Assembly: GCF_034092415.1 (NCBI RefSeq)
Contig: NZ_CP139304.1
Coordinates: 1,162,001-1,226,000 of the forward strand
Source of the DNA: Prochlorococcus sp. MIT 1341
Lineage (GTDB): Bacteria > Cyanobacteriota > Cyanobacteriia > PCC-6307 > Cyanobiaceae
Reading direction: 5' to 3'
Length of the DNA: 64,000 nucleotides
Translations under genes and position numbers: made by a program
The notes under the pieces: generated by a model
The model's database searches: none
Seen by the model: the letters and a program-made list of their open reading frames with translations, nothing else
Told to the model about the DNA's origin: nothing
Shown here: piece after piece, positions 17,905 to 26,738 of the stretch
Layout of the letters: each line of letters begins with the position of its first letter
Numbering within the stretch: position 1 is the first letter of the stretch

Positions 17905-19023
17905 TCAAATTCCTACAGAGTTGTAGGAAAAAGACGAGAAGGAGAATTCATTGATTTTGTTCCATGCAGAAACCTCCTTACGAAATAGCTGCCATTGATT
18001 AAAAAGCCTCCGAAAAGTAATATCACCATTTGCCATATCTGCGTAAAGTTGAAAGGCTGCCTTTTGAGCAGCATCAAGAACATCAAAACTATAAGGAACT
18101 AATTCAGTTCCATTCTTGACAAGCCTAGTAAGCGCAGATCCGTTCAAGCTGTCATAACGACTAAGCATAGTGAGATTCGCCTCATAGCAAGCAGTCGAAA
18201 AAATAGCCCGATACTCACTGGGCAACTTCTCCCAAGCCTTCTGATTAACAAGACCTGTCAAGGTAGGGCCTGGTTCCCACCAGCCTGGATAATAATAAAA
18301 CCTTGCTGCACGTGCTAAACCTAACTTCTCATCGTCATATGGTCCTGTCCACTCTGCAGCATCAATTGCACCTCTATCTAATGCTAAATAAATTTCACCT
18401 CCAGGAAGAACTTGAACATTGACTCCTAACTGAGCCATTACCTTGCCACCAAGACCTGGGATACGCATTTTCAACCCTTGCAATGAATCAAGTCCATCCA
18501 ATTTTTTCTTGAACCAACCACCCATTTGCGCACCTGTATTTCCTGCAGGAAAACTAATAACACCAAAATCCGAATAAACTCGATTAATCTCATCATTCCC
18601 TCCCCCTTGATATAACCAAGCATTTTGCTGCTGAGCCGTCAATCCAAAGGGAACAGAAGTGCCAAATGCAAAAGAGGGATTTTTACCGATGTAGTAATAA
18701 CTAGCTGTATGTCCACATTCAACAGAACCAGCCTGAACCGCATCTAAGACCTCGAGCCCAGGCACAATCTCACCTGCCGCATAAGGTCTAATCTGAAACC
18801 TCCCACCACTCAGCTCATTGACCCGTTGACTAATAGTCAACGCACCACCAAAAATAGTATCCAATGAATGCGGCCAACTAGTGGCCATCCTCCAGCGAAC
18901 ATTTGGCAATGAAAAATTCTTAACTTGATCTTCCCGACTGATTTTGCATGAGCTCAAAATCCCAGTTCCAACAACCGCACCGACTGCAGTAGCACCATTA
19001 GTTAATAGCTTACGGCGTTCCAT
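17905..19023 (-). CDS. TRAP transporter solute-binding protein (DctP/TakP-like)
   Basis: A 372-residue periplasmic binding protein. The N-terminus has a twin-arginine-like ERRKLL, a short hydrophobic stretch and a lipobox-like GILSSC, so it may be a Tat-exported lipoprotein. The mature part has the DctP features DAVQAGSVECGHTASYY and LKMRIPGLGGKVMAQLG, where the Arg is expected to bind the substrate carboxylate. ALDRGAIDAAEWTGPYDDEKLGL follows. This resembles the TakP group that binds 2-oxo acids; the actual substrate here is unknown. It is the first gene of the three-gene TRAP operon. Confidence 0.92.
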   Translation of the reverse strand: MERRKLLTNGATAVGAVVGTGILSSCKISREDQVKNFSLPNVRWRMATSWPHSLDTIFGGALTISQRVNELSGGRFQIRPYAAGEIVPGLEVLDAVQAGSVECGHTASYYYIGKNPSFAFGTSVPFGLTAQQQNAWLYQGGGNDEINRVYSDFGVISFPAGNTGAQMGGWFKKKLDGLDSLQGLKMRIPGLGGKVMAQLGVNVQVLPGGEIYLALDRGAIDAAEWTGPYDDEKLGLARAARFYYYPGWWEPGPTLTGLVNQKAWEKLPSEYRAIFSTACYEANLTMLSRYDSLNGSALTRLVKNGTELVPYSFDVLDAAQKAAFQLYADMANGDITFRRLFNQWQLFRKEVSAWNKINEFSFSSFSYNSVGI

Positions 19024-19171
19024 AAAGATCCTGAATCGTGGAGGGCTTTAACGAGAAATGACAAATCAAGAGAAATGTCAAAAACACAAGGATCTGATAT
19101 TCGAAATATCGACCTAATCCAATTTTGCCGATCTTGTTCTAGTTCTGCCTATGTTGTTGAAAAGGATTCAT

Positions 19172-19645
19172 CTAAAGAAACCACCAGCTAGGAAATGTTG
19201 CCGCTTGTCCACAAGAAATTCCATCCTTGGTCCATATCGTCCAAATCCGCGCATTCTTGATATAAAACTCGCGGCCTAAACTATCGATACGAATACCTCT
19301 ATAACCAATCAGTGATGAATTAACAGATGCTCGCTTAAGAAGAGCAGTACGTTCTTCAAGTTGATCAGCTGGTGCAGTCTTTCGCGAAGGCATTCCAACC
19401 ATTTCATCCCAACGACAATGCCAAAGTAGAAGTGCCGAAGCATTTACATATGTAAGTAAAGGATCTCTACTTCTATCATGTGCCAAAAGTGGCATTCGCA
19501 TTGCAAAAACCTCTTGGCTAAGGGTGCGATTATTGCCCTCAGAACAGTTACAAGCCAGCAGAGAACTTCCAAAAGCTTCCTGATAAGAGATAAAAATTAA
19601 ATTTACAAGTCTCACTTTTTCAGGAGTGAGCCAAGGAGCATCAAT
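19172..19645 (-). CDS. MEKHLA-domain protein (PAS-like)
   Basis: A protein of about 157 residues matching the MEKHLA domain, a PAS-related fold first noted in plant HD-ZIP III regulators and cyanobacteria. Supporting blocks are DPLLTYVNASALLLWHCRWDEMVGMPSRKTA (typical PAS-like core) and the C-terminal VWTIW-like strand IWTIWTKDGISCGQAATFP. The domain fills the whole protein. The start is a GTG at 19648 whose bases GTGATTGA overlap the end of the SWIM gene by 8 nt, so translation is probably coupled; the coding body given here should be read as beginning at 19648. Ligand and partner are unknown. Confidence 0.85.
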   Translation of the reverse strand: MDAPWLTPEKVRLVNLIFISYQEAFGSSLLACNCSEGNNRTLSQEVFAMRMPLLAHDRSRDPLLTYVNASALLLWHCRWDEMVGMPSRKTAPADQLEERTALLKRASVNSSLIGYRGIRIDSLGREFYIKNARIWTIWTKDGISCGQAATFPSWWFL

Positions 19646-20534
19646 CACCGGCAGCCATCGCCTGAACCATTGCTTTCTGAGCCAAAATTTCCCCCTGGGA
19701 TCTCAAGTGACTCAAAAAACGATTACGTGCATCTGGAAACATAGGGTCTTGTGCAAGAGGTAAGTCACCAGCTACATCCAAACCTGTTTCCCCCTCCATA
19801 GCAGGAGTGATTACAACAAGATCAGCACTGAGACTGTAGGTATAACGCCACCAAAGTTCCGGTTCCAGAACAACGGAATTGGGGGCGGCAGGTTCATCTT
19901 GACTACTAGTTTCAACATCCTCATCGGATTTATTGTTTTCCAATAATGCTGATAAAACTTGTTTTCGCTGATCGGCAAGGTCAGCCAATAATTTGGCGCG
20001 ACTCCTACCTCGAAGCTGAAAAAGTACAAAAGGATCTTCGCTAAAACGATCTCCCATTAAAAAATAAATTGCACTTATATGTTTACATGGATTTGCTTTA
20101 TCTGGACAACTACATTCACTACGGACTTCCTGCAACTTAAAAGGAAATAACCTCCTTCCACTAGCAGCAAAAGCTCGTTCAATATCTGAAGGCATTACAC
20201 CTGCTAATAACTGAGCTGACCATCGTGCTTTTTGAGTTAACGCCTCAAGAACATAACTCCAATCTTCATCACTCAATACATCTAACCAAAGTTTGACCTT
20301 ATAAGGGTCTTTTTCAGTTCCTTGAACACGGGCATGAACCCGTCTTCCCTCAAATCGAATAGAGGTAACTCTTCCTTCTCGTGCATAGGTCCACGCGCGT
20401 TCCAACCTTTTCTTAAAACGATAAGAATTGATCAGCTCCATCCACTGTTCTACCCACCAAGGTTGATGTCCAAGACCCTCTTCTCCCAAAGCAGTGGTAA
20501 TCGAAGCAAATTCAGGATTCTGTGAATTGGTCAT
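19641..20534 (-). CDS. SWIM zinc-finger protein
   Basis: A 297-residue protein with a SWIM-type zinc motif in VRSECSCPDKANPCKHISAIY (about residues 135-155): CxC followed by CxH. SWIM fingers bind nucleic acid or proteins. The C-terminal third is acidic and low-complexity (SDEDVETSSQDEPAAP). Its ATG begins on the base directly after the SNF2 helicase stop, with zero spacing, and its own end overlaps the MEKHLA gene. Pairing of SWIM proteins with SNF2 helicases recurs in bacteria, suggesting a complex. The DNA or RNA substrate is unknown. Confidence 0.9.
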   Translation of the reverse strand: MTNSQNPEFASITTALGEEGLGHQPWWVEQWMELINSYRFKKRLERAWTYAREGRVTSIRFEGRRVHARVQGTEKDPYKVKLWLDVLSDEDWSYVLEALTQKARWSAQLLAGVMPSDIERAFAASGRRLFPFKLQEVRSECSCPDKANPCKHISAIYFLMGDRFSEDPFVLFQLRGRSRAKLLADLADQRKQVLSALLENNKSDEDVETSSQDEPAAPNSVVLEPELWWRYTYSLSADLVVITPAMEGETGLDVAGDLPLAQDPMFPDARNRFLSHLRSQGEILAQKAMVQAMAAGD

Positions 20535-23500
20535 TTAATCATCCTTTAATTCAACTAAGTTGCGTAATTGATCAGTACCAAGTCCTCCTAACCAATCCTC
20601 GCCAGATCCAATTACATCTTCAGCTAAGCGGGATTTTTCACGGATCATTTGATCAATTTTTTCCTCAACAGATGCACTAGTAATAAATTTATGGACCATT
20701 ACTCTTTTAACCTGACCAATTCTATATGCGCGATCGGTAGCTTGATTTTCCACTGCTGGATTCCACCAACGATCAACATGAAAAACATGGCTTGCACGAG
20801 TTAAATTTAACCCTACACCTCCAGCCTTCAAAGATAAAACAAAGATCTGAGGCCCCCTTGGATCTTCTTGAAAACGATCAATCATTGCCTGCCTATCATT
20901 TTTTCTTGTACTTCCACACAAAAAAGGCACTTCAAAACGCCATCTATATTGAAAATAAGATTGAAGTAAATAACCCCATTCAGCAAATTGAGTAAATAAT
21001 AAAGCACGATCACCAGCCTCAATAACTTCTTCTAGAATTGCCTCTAAGCGTTGTAACTTATGAGATTTTAAGATAAAATTTTCATCAATATTATTCTCTT
21101 TCATAACTAAAGCAGGGTGATTACAAATCTGTTTTAAGCGAGTAAGCAAACCTAATACCTTCCCATGTTTTTGCCCTCTAGGGGAACATGCAATCGCATC
21201 AAACGTTTCATCAACGGTTTTCCTATATAATACTTTCTGCTCTTGACTTAAATCAACCCATTCACTAATTTCTACTTTTTCAGGCAAATCAGAAATGATA
21301 GCCTTATCAGTTTTTAATCTTCGTAAGATAAAAGGACTAACACGTGCCTTCAAATCCCGTAACGAGGACATGTCACCATAACGCTCTATAGGCATCTGAT
21401 ATCTTTGCCTAAAGAAATCTTCCTCTCCTAAGATATTTGGATTTAAAAAATCTAGCAATGCCCAAAGTTCACTAACTCTATTCTCAACTGGTGTGCCAGT
21501 CAAAGCGATTCGAAAACGATTATTTTTATGTTGTCGAGCAATATGCCTAACTGCCTGGCTTTGTTTAGCACTTGAATTCTTAATAGCCTGAGCCTCATCA
21601 ATAACTACCCCTTGCCAATCAATCATTTCAAGAAGTTCACTATCTCTTTGCATCAATCCATAGCTGGTAAGAACAAGATCAATATTCTTCAATTCCTTTT
21701 TCAAAGCAGAAATTGTATTTGGACGACGCGGTCCATAATGTTCACTAACTCGCAATTCAGGTGTAAACGCAAAAGCTTCTCTTTTCCAATTTGTTAAAAC
21801 TGAAGTAGGTGCAATCAACAAAACGGGACGTTTAAATTCTTGTTCACACTTAAGATGTTGCAAAAAAGCTAATAATTGAATTGTTTTTCCAAGACCCATA
21901 TCATCAGCGAGGCACGCACCCTGATCAAATCGATGCAGAAATGCTAACCATCCAAGTCCTCGCTCTTGGTAGGGCCTTAACTGTCCAACAAAACCTTCTG
22001 GCGCAGGTAAAGGGTCAGGCGCTTTCTGTTGATGATATTGTTCAAGAACTCCTTGCAACCTTGGGCCTGCTTCAAAAGAATGCACAGGTAAACGCATCAA
22101 TGTGTCGCCTTCTGTCGCCGTCAAGCGCAATGCATCATCCAAACTGAGCAATGGATTGGAACTACAAAATCGTTCAGCATTTTTTAAATCATTAGGTCTT
22201 AGTTCAATCCAAGAACCTTTATGACGCACTAAGGGACTTCTTTTGCCAGAGAGACGTTCGAGTTCTCGCAGGTTAAGAGTGACGCCACCAATCATCAAAT
22301 CCCAATGCCAATCAAGGTTTTCACCTAGAGTAAAACCTCTTGAACTTCCGGGCAGTTCAGCTCTTATCGCAAGACCTAAGCGACTCGCTAATCCGCCTGA
22401 AAGGCTTAATGGCAATTCGACACCTATGCCTACATCTCTAAGTTGACTTGAAGCAGTTCGTACCAAAACAAAAGCCTCGGCAGGGGTTAATTCCATTACT
22501 TCGGGAGTAGCCGTATCCAAGCCTCTCTCTATGGGAGGAAACACTGTTAAAGATCTTCCCAATCCTTCTAAAAGAAGTTCGCCTGGATGATCTACAGGAA
22601 CCTCACCTAATTGCAAAGTCTTAGAACCAATCGCCCAAACTACTGATGCTGGCACTTTGAGAGTGCGGTCAGACTCAGCTTGCAACGAAAAACGCAACTC
22701 CCAAAGATCTTCTTCCTCAGCAGGGCTAAAAAGTTCTAAGCATGCTCTTGCTGGTGCAACGTTGCCAGCGACACCCTCTTTCCAGTGATGACTAGCAGTT
22801 GCTAAACGTTCAACCTCTTCATCTTCTAAAGAAATCACTCCTGTATCAGACCCAAGTGCTTGTTGCCAAATTTGCAACAGTGGATCTAATCCATCTAAAT
22901 CAGGGGTAAAAGCATGCCTGAGTTGCGCATCAACAAGCTCTTCTAAAAGATTTGCGACTCTCAATCTCCCACTCCGAGGTCTGCAAGATGCAACAGGATT
23001 TGCAGCGCGCATTGCCTCAGGACGCAATCTAGTCGTTCGATTAGTCCTTCTTCCTAATGGTTCCCTCCAAGGCAAAGCACACGTTGCAACAAGTGGCAAT
23101 CTTGCCGCCAATTCTTCAAGTCGCCGACGGTCATCTTCACGGTTCAAAAGTGGAACCCAACGGGCCCTATGTGGATAACCTTCACCCTTACTAAGCTCCA
23201 CCTGAGGAAGCCATCTCCCTCTAGCCACAATGCTCAAAGCCCAACGTTGTAAATGACTCCACCATCGAAGCTCATCAGCTAGATCAGGTTGATCACCGGA
23301 CAGAGGCAGTTTCGACAACCATGCTGTTGCTGCTCCAGGCTCAACAGCCAGTCCCTGTACCTGCCATGGCCACCATTCTGGCTTCTTTGGTACAGGCTCT
23401 CCAGCTTGCAACGGCAGTCCAGTCCAACCAAGATGACCATCTTGAGACGCATTTAAAGATTCCTTAACATCACCTGCCTTAATACGAGATCTAACTGCCC

Positions 23501-23738
23501 TACTGGGCAAAGTCAAACAAGCCGTTGCATCAATACTTTCATCAGGAAGCAGATCAATTTCACTCAACCAAGCCCTTAAATCGTCAGGAAGCAAAGTACA
23601 TGGATGTTGAGCTGGGGTGTCACTGGGGCCAGCCGGGGTGGCGACCCTCCATGTATCAGCCCAAATCAAAAGAGCTGGCCTACCGGTACTGCCCGGTGTG
23701 CGAATAGCCGGAAGCCAAGTGGCATGAAGCAAACTCAT
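20535..23738 (-). CDS. SNF2/Rad54-family helicase-like ATPase
   Basis: A 1067-residue SWI2/SNF2 DNA-dependent ATPase. The C-terminal half holds the motor. Motif I DDMGLGKT is near residue 613, and motif II DEAQ is near 713. ALTGTPVENRVSELWALLDFLNP comes next, then LLFTQF and the motif VI block RASHVFHVDRWWNPAVENQATDRAYRIGQ. The N-terminal half of about 560 residues is a bacterial SNF2 extension with no recognised catalytic motif. It is the first gene of the SNF2-SWIM-MEKHLA operon. A role in remodelling protein-DNA complexes or in repair is expected from the family, but the target is unknown. Confidence 0.94.
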   Translation of the reverse strand: MSLLHATWLPAIRTPGSTGRPALLIWADTWRVATPAGPSDTPAQHPCTLLPDDLRAWLSEIDLLPDESIDATACLTLPSRAVRSRIKAGDVKESLNASQDGHLGWTGLPLQAGEPVPKKPEWWPWQVQGLAVEPGAATAWLSKLPLSGDQPDLADELRWWSHLQRWALSIVARGRWLPQVELSKGEGYPHRARWVPLLNREDDRRRLEELAARLPLVATCALPWREPLGRRTNRTTRLRPEAMRAANPVASCRPRSGRLRVANLLEELVDAQLRHAFTPDLDGLDPLLQIWQQALGSDTGVISLEDEEVERLATASHHWKEGVAGNVAPARACLELFSPAEEEDLWELRFSLQAESDRTLKVPASVVWAIGSKTLQLGEVPVDHPGELLLEGLGRSLTVFPPIERGLDTATPEVMELTPAEAFVLVRTASSQLRDVGIGVELPLSLSGGLASRLGLAIRAELPGSSRGFTLGENLDWHWDLMIGGVTLNLRELERLSGKRSPLVRHKGSWIELRPNDLKNAERFCSSNPLLSLDDALRLTATEGDTLMRLPVHSFEAGPRLQGVLEQYHQQKAPDPLPAPEGFVGQLRPYQERGLGWLAFLHRFDQGACLADDMGLGKTIQLLAFLQHLKCEQEFKRPVLLIAPTSVLTNWKREAFAFTPELRVSEHYGPRRPNTISALKKELKNIDLVLTSYGLMQRDSELLEMIDWQGVVIDEAQAIKNSSAKQSQAVRHIARQHKNNRFRIALTGTPVENRVSELWALLDFLNPNILGEEDFFRQRYQMPIERYGDMSSLRDLKARVSPFILRRLKTDKAIISDLPEKVEISEWVDLSQEQKVLYRKTVDETFDAIACSPRGQKHGKVLGLLTRLKQICNHPALVMKENNIDENFILKSHKLQRLEAILEEVIEAGDRALLFTQFAEWGYLLQSYFQYRWRFEVPFLCGSTRKNDRQAMIDRFQEDPRGPQIFVLSLKAGGVGLNLTRASHVFHVDRWWNPAVENQATDRAYRIGQVKRVMVHKFITSASVEEKIDQMIREKSRLAEDVIGSGEDWLGGLGTDQLRNLVELKDD

Positions 23739-24057
23739 AGCCGAGACACGGCAATCATGCGTTTGGTTCCTCTCAAAAAGAGTGCGCTACCTAACAGTAG
23801 TCAGCACACCCACTGAAAATCTAATATTAATCATGCCAAGGACTTTAAAACCAGTCATCACTAAACTTTCAAATCTTCTACTTTTCCATTAAAAGAACCT
23901 AAAATAGTAATTTTGTCTATATGAGTGGCAGCAACCTTTAACAAAAAACTTGAACCCTATTACTATTCCCAAATCACCTAAAACTAAAAACACCGGAATG
24001 CAATTTTAACTCTGGTTTCATGAAAACCAAATCTCCTTCCATCAACTGACTATAGAC
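23739..24057. other. Gene-free divergent region between the SNF2 gene and alaS
   Basis: This 319-nt AT-rich stretch must contain promoters for the minus-strand SNF2 operon and for alaS. I see no tRNA, strong hairpin or credible small ORF; the longest plus-strand ATG frames here are about 20 codons. No T-box-like structure is evident upstream of alaS. Confidence 0.5.
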
Positions 24058-26736
24058 ATGACGGTTAACAGGCAAAGACCTTCACAAAAAAACCATCCAC
24101 ATAGTGGTGATGAGATAAGGAGCGCCTTCATCAAGTTCTTTACCGAGCGTGATCATTTAGTTATTCCTAGCGCCTCACTTGTCCCTGAAGACCCAACAGT
24201 CCTAATGACAATTGCTGGGATGCTCCCTTTCAAACCAATTTTTTTAGGGCAAGAAAAAGCACCTGCGGCTAGAGCAGTAAGCTCGCAAAAATGCATACGT
24301 ACTAACGATATAGAAAATGTAGGGCGCACAGCAAGGCATCAAACATTTTTCGAGATGCTAGGGAACTTCTCATTTGGGGATTATTTCAAGCAAGAAGCAA
24401 TTACTTGGGCTTGGGAACTCAGCACTGAAGTCTTTGGCCTGAACCCAGAACATCTAGTCATTAGTATTTTTCGTGATGATCATGAGGCTGAAACAATTTG
24501 GCGAGATGTTGTAGGCGTTAACCCTAAACGAATCATACGTATGGATGAAAAAGACAACTTTTGGTCTTCTGGACCAACGGGTCCATGCGGTCCGTGTTCA
24601 GAACTTTATTATGATTTTAAGCCACAGTTAGGCGTTGAACATATTGATCTTGATGATGATGATCGCTTTATCGAATTCTATAACCTTGTCTTTATGGAAT
24701 ACAACAAAGATACTCACGGCTCATTAACCCCGCTATCTAACAAAAATATTGATACTGGTATGGGACTGGAGCGCATGGCTCAGATTCTTCAAAAAGCTCC
24801 GAACAACTATGAAACAGACCTTATTTATCCAATAATTCTAAAAGCATCATCTCTCGCAAATATCAACTACAAAAAAATAGACAATCAAAAAAGAACATCG
24901 CTGAAGATTATTGGGGATCATAGTCGAGCAATCACATTTATGATCAGCGATGGCATCAGAGCAAGCAACCTAGGTCGTGGTTATATTCTAAGACGACTAA
25001 TTCGTAGAGTCATTCGACATGGAAAACTAATAAACATTAAAAAACCATTTCTAGGAGAAATGGGAGACGCAGTAATTGAACTAATGAAATCAACCTATCC
25101 TAAATTACTAGAAAGGCGTAATGTGATTTTATTAGAATTAGAAAGAGAGGAAAGCCGATTCTTAGAAACACTCGAGCGCGGAGAAAAATTACTCACAGAA
25201 ATTTTATCAAAAAACCCAAAGAAAATTAGCGGAAATACAGCCTTTGAACTGTATGACACCTTCGGATTTCCTTTAGAACTAACTCAAGAAATTATCGCGG
25301 AGCATGGAATATCCGTTGAATTAGAAGGCTTTGAAAAAGCTATGAAAAAACAAAGAGAAAGAGCAAAAGCAGCTACTGCAAGTATTGATTTAACAACCCA
25401 AGGTGCCCTAGATAAAATGGTTTCTAGTACAAGTTCGACTGTATTTGAAGGCTATGAAATTCTTGAGAAAAAAAGCAGTGTCGTAGGAATGGTAGTCAAT
25501 GGGGAGTCAGATAAACAGGTTCAACCTGGTGACAACGTAGATATAGCACTTGACGTGACATCATTTTATGGCGAAGGTGGTGGTCAGGTAGGTGATTGTG
25601 GCGTAATTACATCCAATGAAGAATCAAATAATAATCTATTAATTCGAATCAGTGGTGTCACTCGTAAGAAAAATATTTTCATTCATAATGGTAAATTAAT
25701 TCAAGGTAAAATAGCTTTAGGAGATGTTGTCAAGACGAAAGTCAATCAAAACCTACGTAAACGTGCCCAAGCAAATCATACAGCTACACATCTTCTTCAA
25801 TCAGCCCTAAAAAATATCCTTGGAGAAGAGATCAGCCAAGCAGGTTCTCTTGTTGACTTCAATCGTCTCCGCTTTGATTTTAACTATTCATGTGGAGTGA
25901 CCACACAAGAATTAATCGAGATTGAAAAGCTCATCAATTACTGGATATCAGAAGCATATGATCTAGAAATAAACTACATGTCTCTTGAGAAGGCGAAGGC
26001 TATGGGTGCATTAGCTATGTTCGGTGAAAAATATGAGAGTAAAGTTCGAGTCGTAGATATTCCGGGAGTTTCAAAAGAATTATGTGGGGGTACTCATGTA
26101 AGAAATACTTCCGAAATTGGGCTTTTTAAAATCATTAATGAAAGTGGTATATCCGCGGGAATTCGACGCATTGAAGCCATAGCAGGGCCTGCCGTTTTAG
26201 AATTCTTAAATGAAAGAGATGAAATAGTTAATCAGTTAACCAATAGATTTAAGGCTCAACCAAACGAAGTTTGTACAAGGGTTATTGCTTTACAACAGGA
26301 ACTTAAGGAAACTAACAAAGAACTTGTGCTTGCGCGTGAGGAATTAGCAATTGCAAAAGCAATTACTCTAATTGAAGAGGCAATTGATATTGCAGATAAT
26401 AAGGTTCTCATAAAAAGGCTTGATGGCCTCAGTGGAGTCGCACTGCAGAAAGCAGCAGAGAAATTAATAGCAAAATTAGGAGAAAAGACTGCTGTTATTC
26501 TCGGTGGCCTACCAACACCTCAAGATCAAAAGAAGGTCATTCTAGTTGCTGCATTTGGCAAAGGTCTGCTTTCAAGAGGCTTAAAAGCAGGAAAGTTTAT
26601 AGGCGAAATTGCAAAAATTTGCGATGGTGGAGGTGGGGGAAAAGATCATCTAGCTCAGGCAGGAGGTCGCAATGGCGTAGCCCTTGGGAAGGCTTTAGCA
26701 ACCTCAATGAGCAAACTGGAAGAAGAACTACAGTAA
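24058..26736 (+). CDS. alaS: Alanyl-tRNA synthetase
   Basis: Charges tRNA-Ala and edits misacylated Ser or Gly. At 892 residues it has the normal full length. The catalytic core includes IRSAFIKFFTERDHLVIPSASLVP and GMLPFKPIFLG, then WSSGPTGPCGPCSELYYD. The editing domain has the zinc motif HTATHLL and CGGTHVRNT. The C-terminal oligomerisation/DHHA1 domain ends with DGGGGGKDHLAQAGG. The ATG at 24058 is clear. It converges on speA with only 2 nt between stops. Confidence 0.98.
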   Translation: MTVNRQRPSQKNHPHSGDEIRSAFIKFFTERDHLVIPSASLVPEDPTVLMTIAGMLPFKPIFLGQEKAPAARAVSSQKCIRTNDIENVGRTARHQTFFEMLGNFSFGDYFKQEAITWAWELSTEVFGLNPEHLVISIFRDDHEAETIWRDVVGVNPKRIIRMDEKDNFWSSGPTGPCGPCSELYYDFKPQLGVEHIDLDDDDRFIEFYNLVFMEYNKDTHGSLTPLSNKNIDTGMGLERMAQILQKAPNNYETDLIYPIILKASSLANINYKKIDNQKRTSLKIIGDHSRAITFMISDGIRASNLGRGYILRRLIRRVIRHGKLINIKKPFLGEMGDAVIELMKSTYPKLLERRNVILLELEREESRFLETLERGEKLLTEILSKNPKKISGNTAFELYDTFGFPLELTQEIIAEHGISVELEGFEKAMKKQRERAKAATASIDLTTQGALDKMVSSTSSTVFEGYEILEKKSSVVGMVVNGESDKQVQPGDNVDIALDVTSFYGEGGGQVGDCGVITSNEESNNNLLIRISGVTRKKNIFIHNGKLIQGKIALGDVVKTKVNQNLRKRAQANHTATHLLQSALKNILGEEISQAGSLVDFNRLRFDFNYSCGVTTQELIEIEKLINYWISEAYDLEINYMSLEKAKAMGALAMFGEKYESKVRVVDIPGVSKELCGGTHVRNTSEIGLFKIINESGISAGIRRIEAIAGPAVLEFLNERDEIVNQLTNRFKAQPNEVCTRVIALQQELKETNKELVLAREELAIAKAITLIEEAIDIADNKVLIKRLDGLSGVALQKAAEKLIAKLGEKTAVILGGLPTPQDQKKVILVAAFGKGLLSRGLKAGKFIGEIAKICDGGGGGKDHLAQAGGRNGVALGKALATSMSKLEEELQ

Positions 26737-26738
26737 TT

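Noticed and set aside
24001-24057. T-box or amino-acid leader upstream of alaS
   Set aside because: No specifier-loop or terminator/antiterminator structure is visible, and T-boxes are not expected in cyanobacteria.
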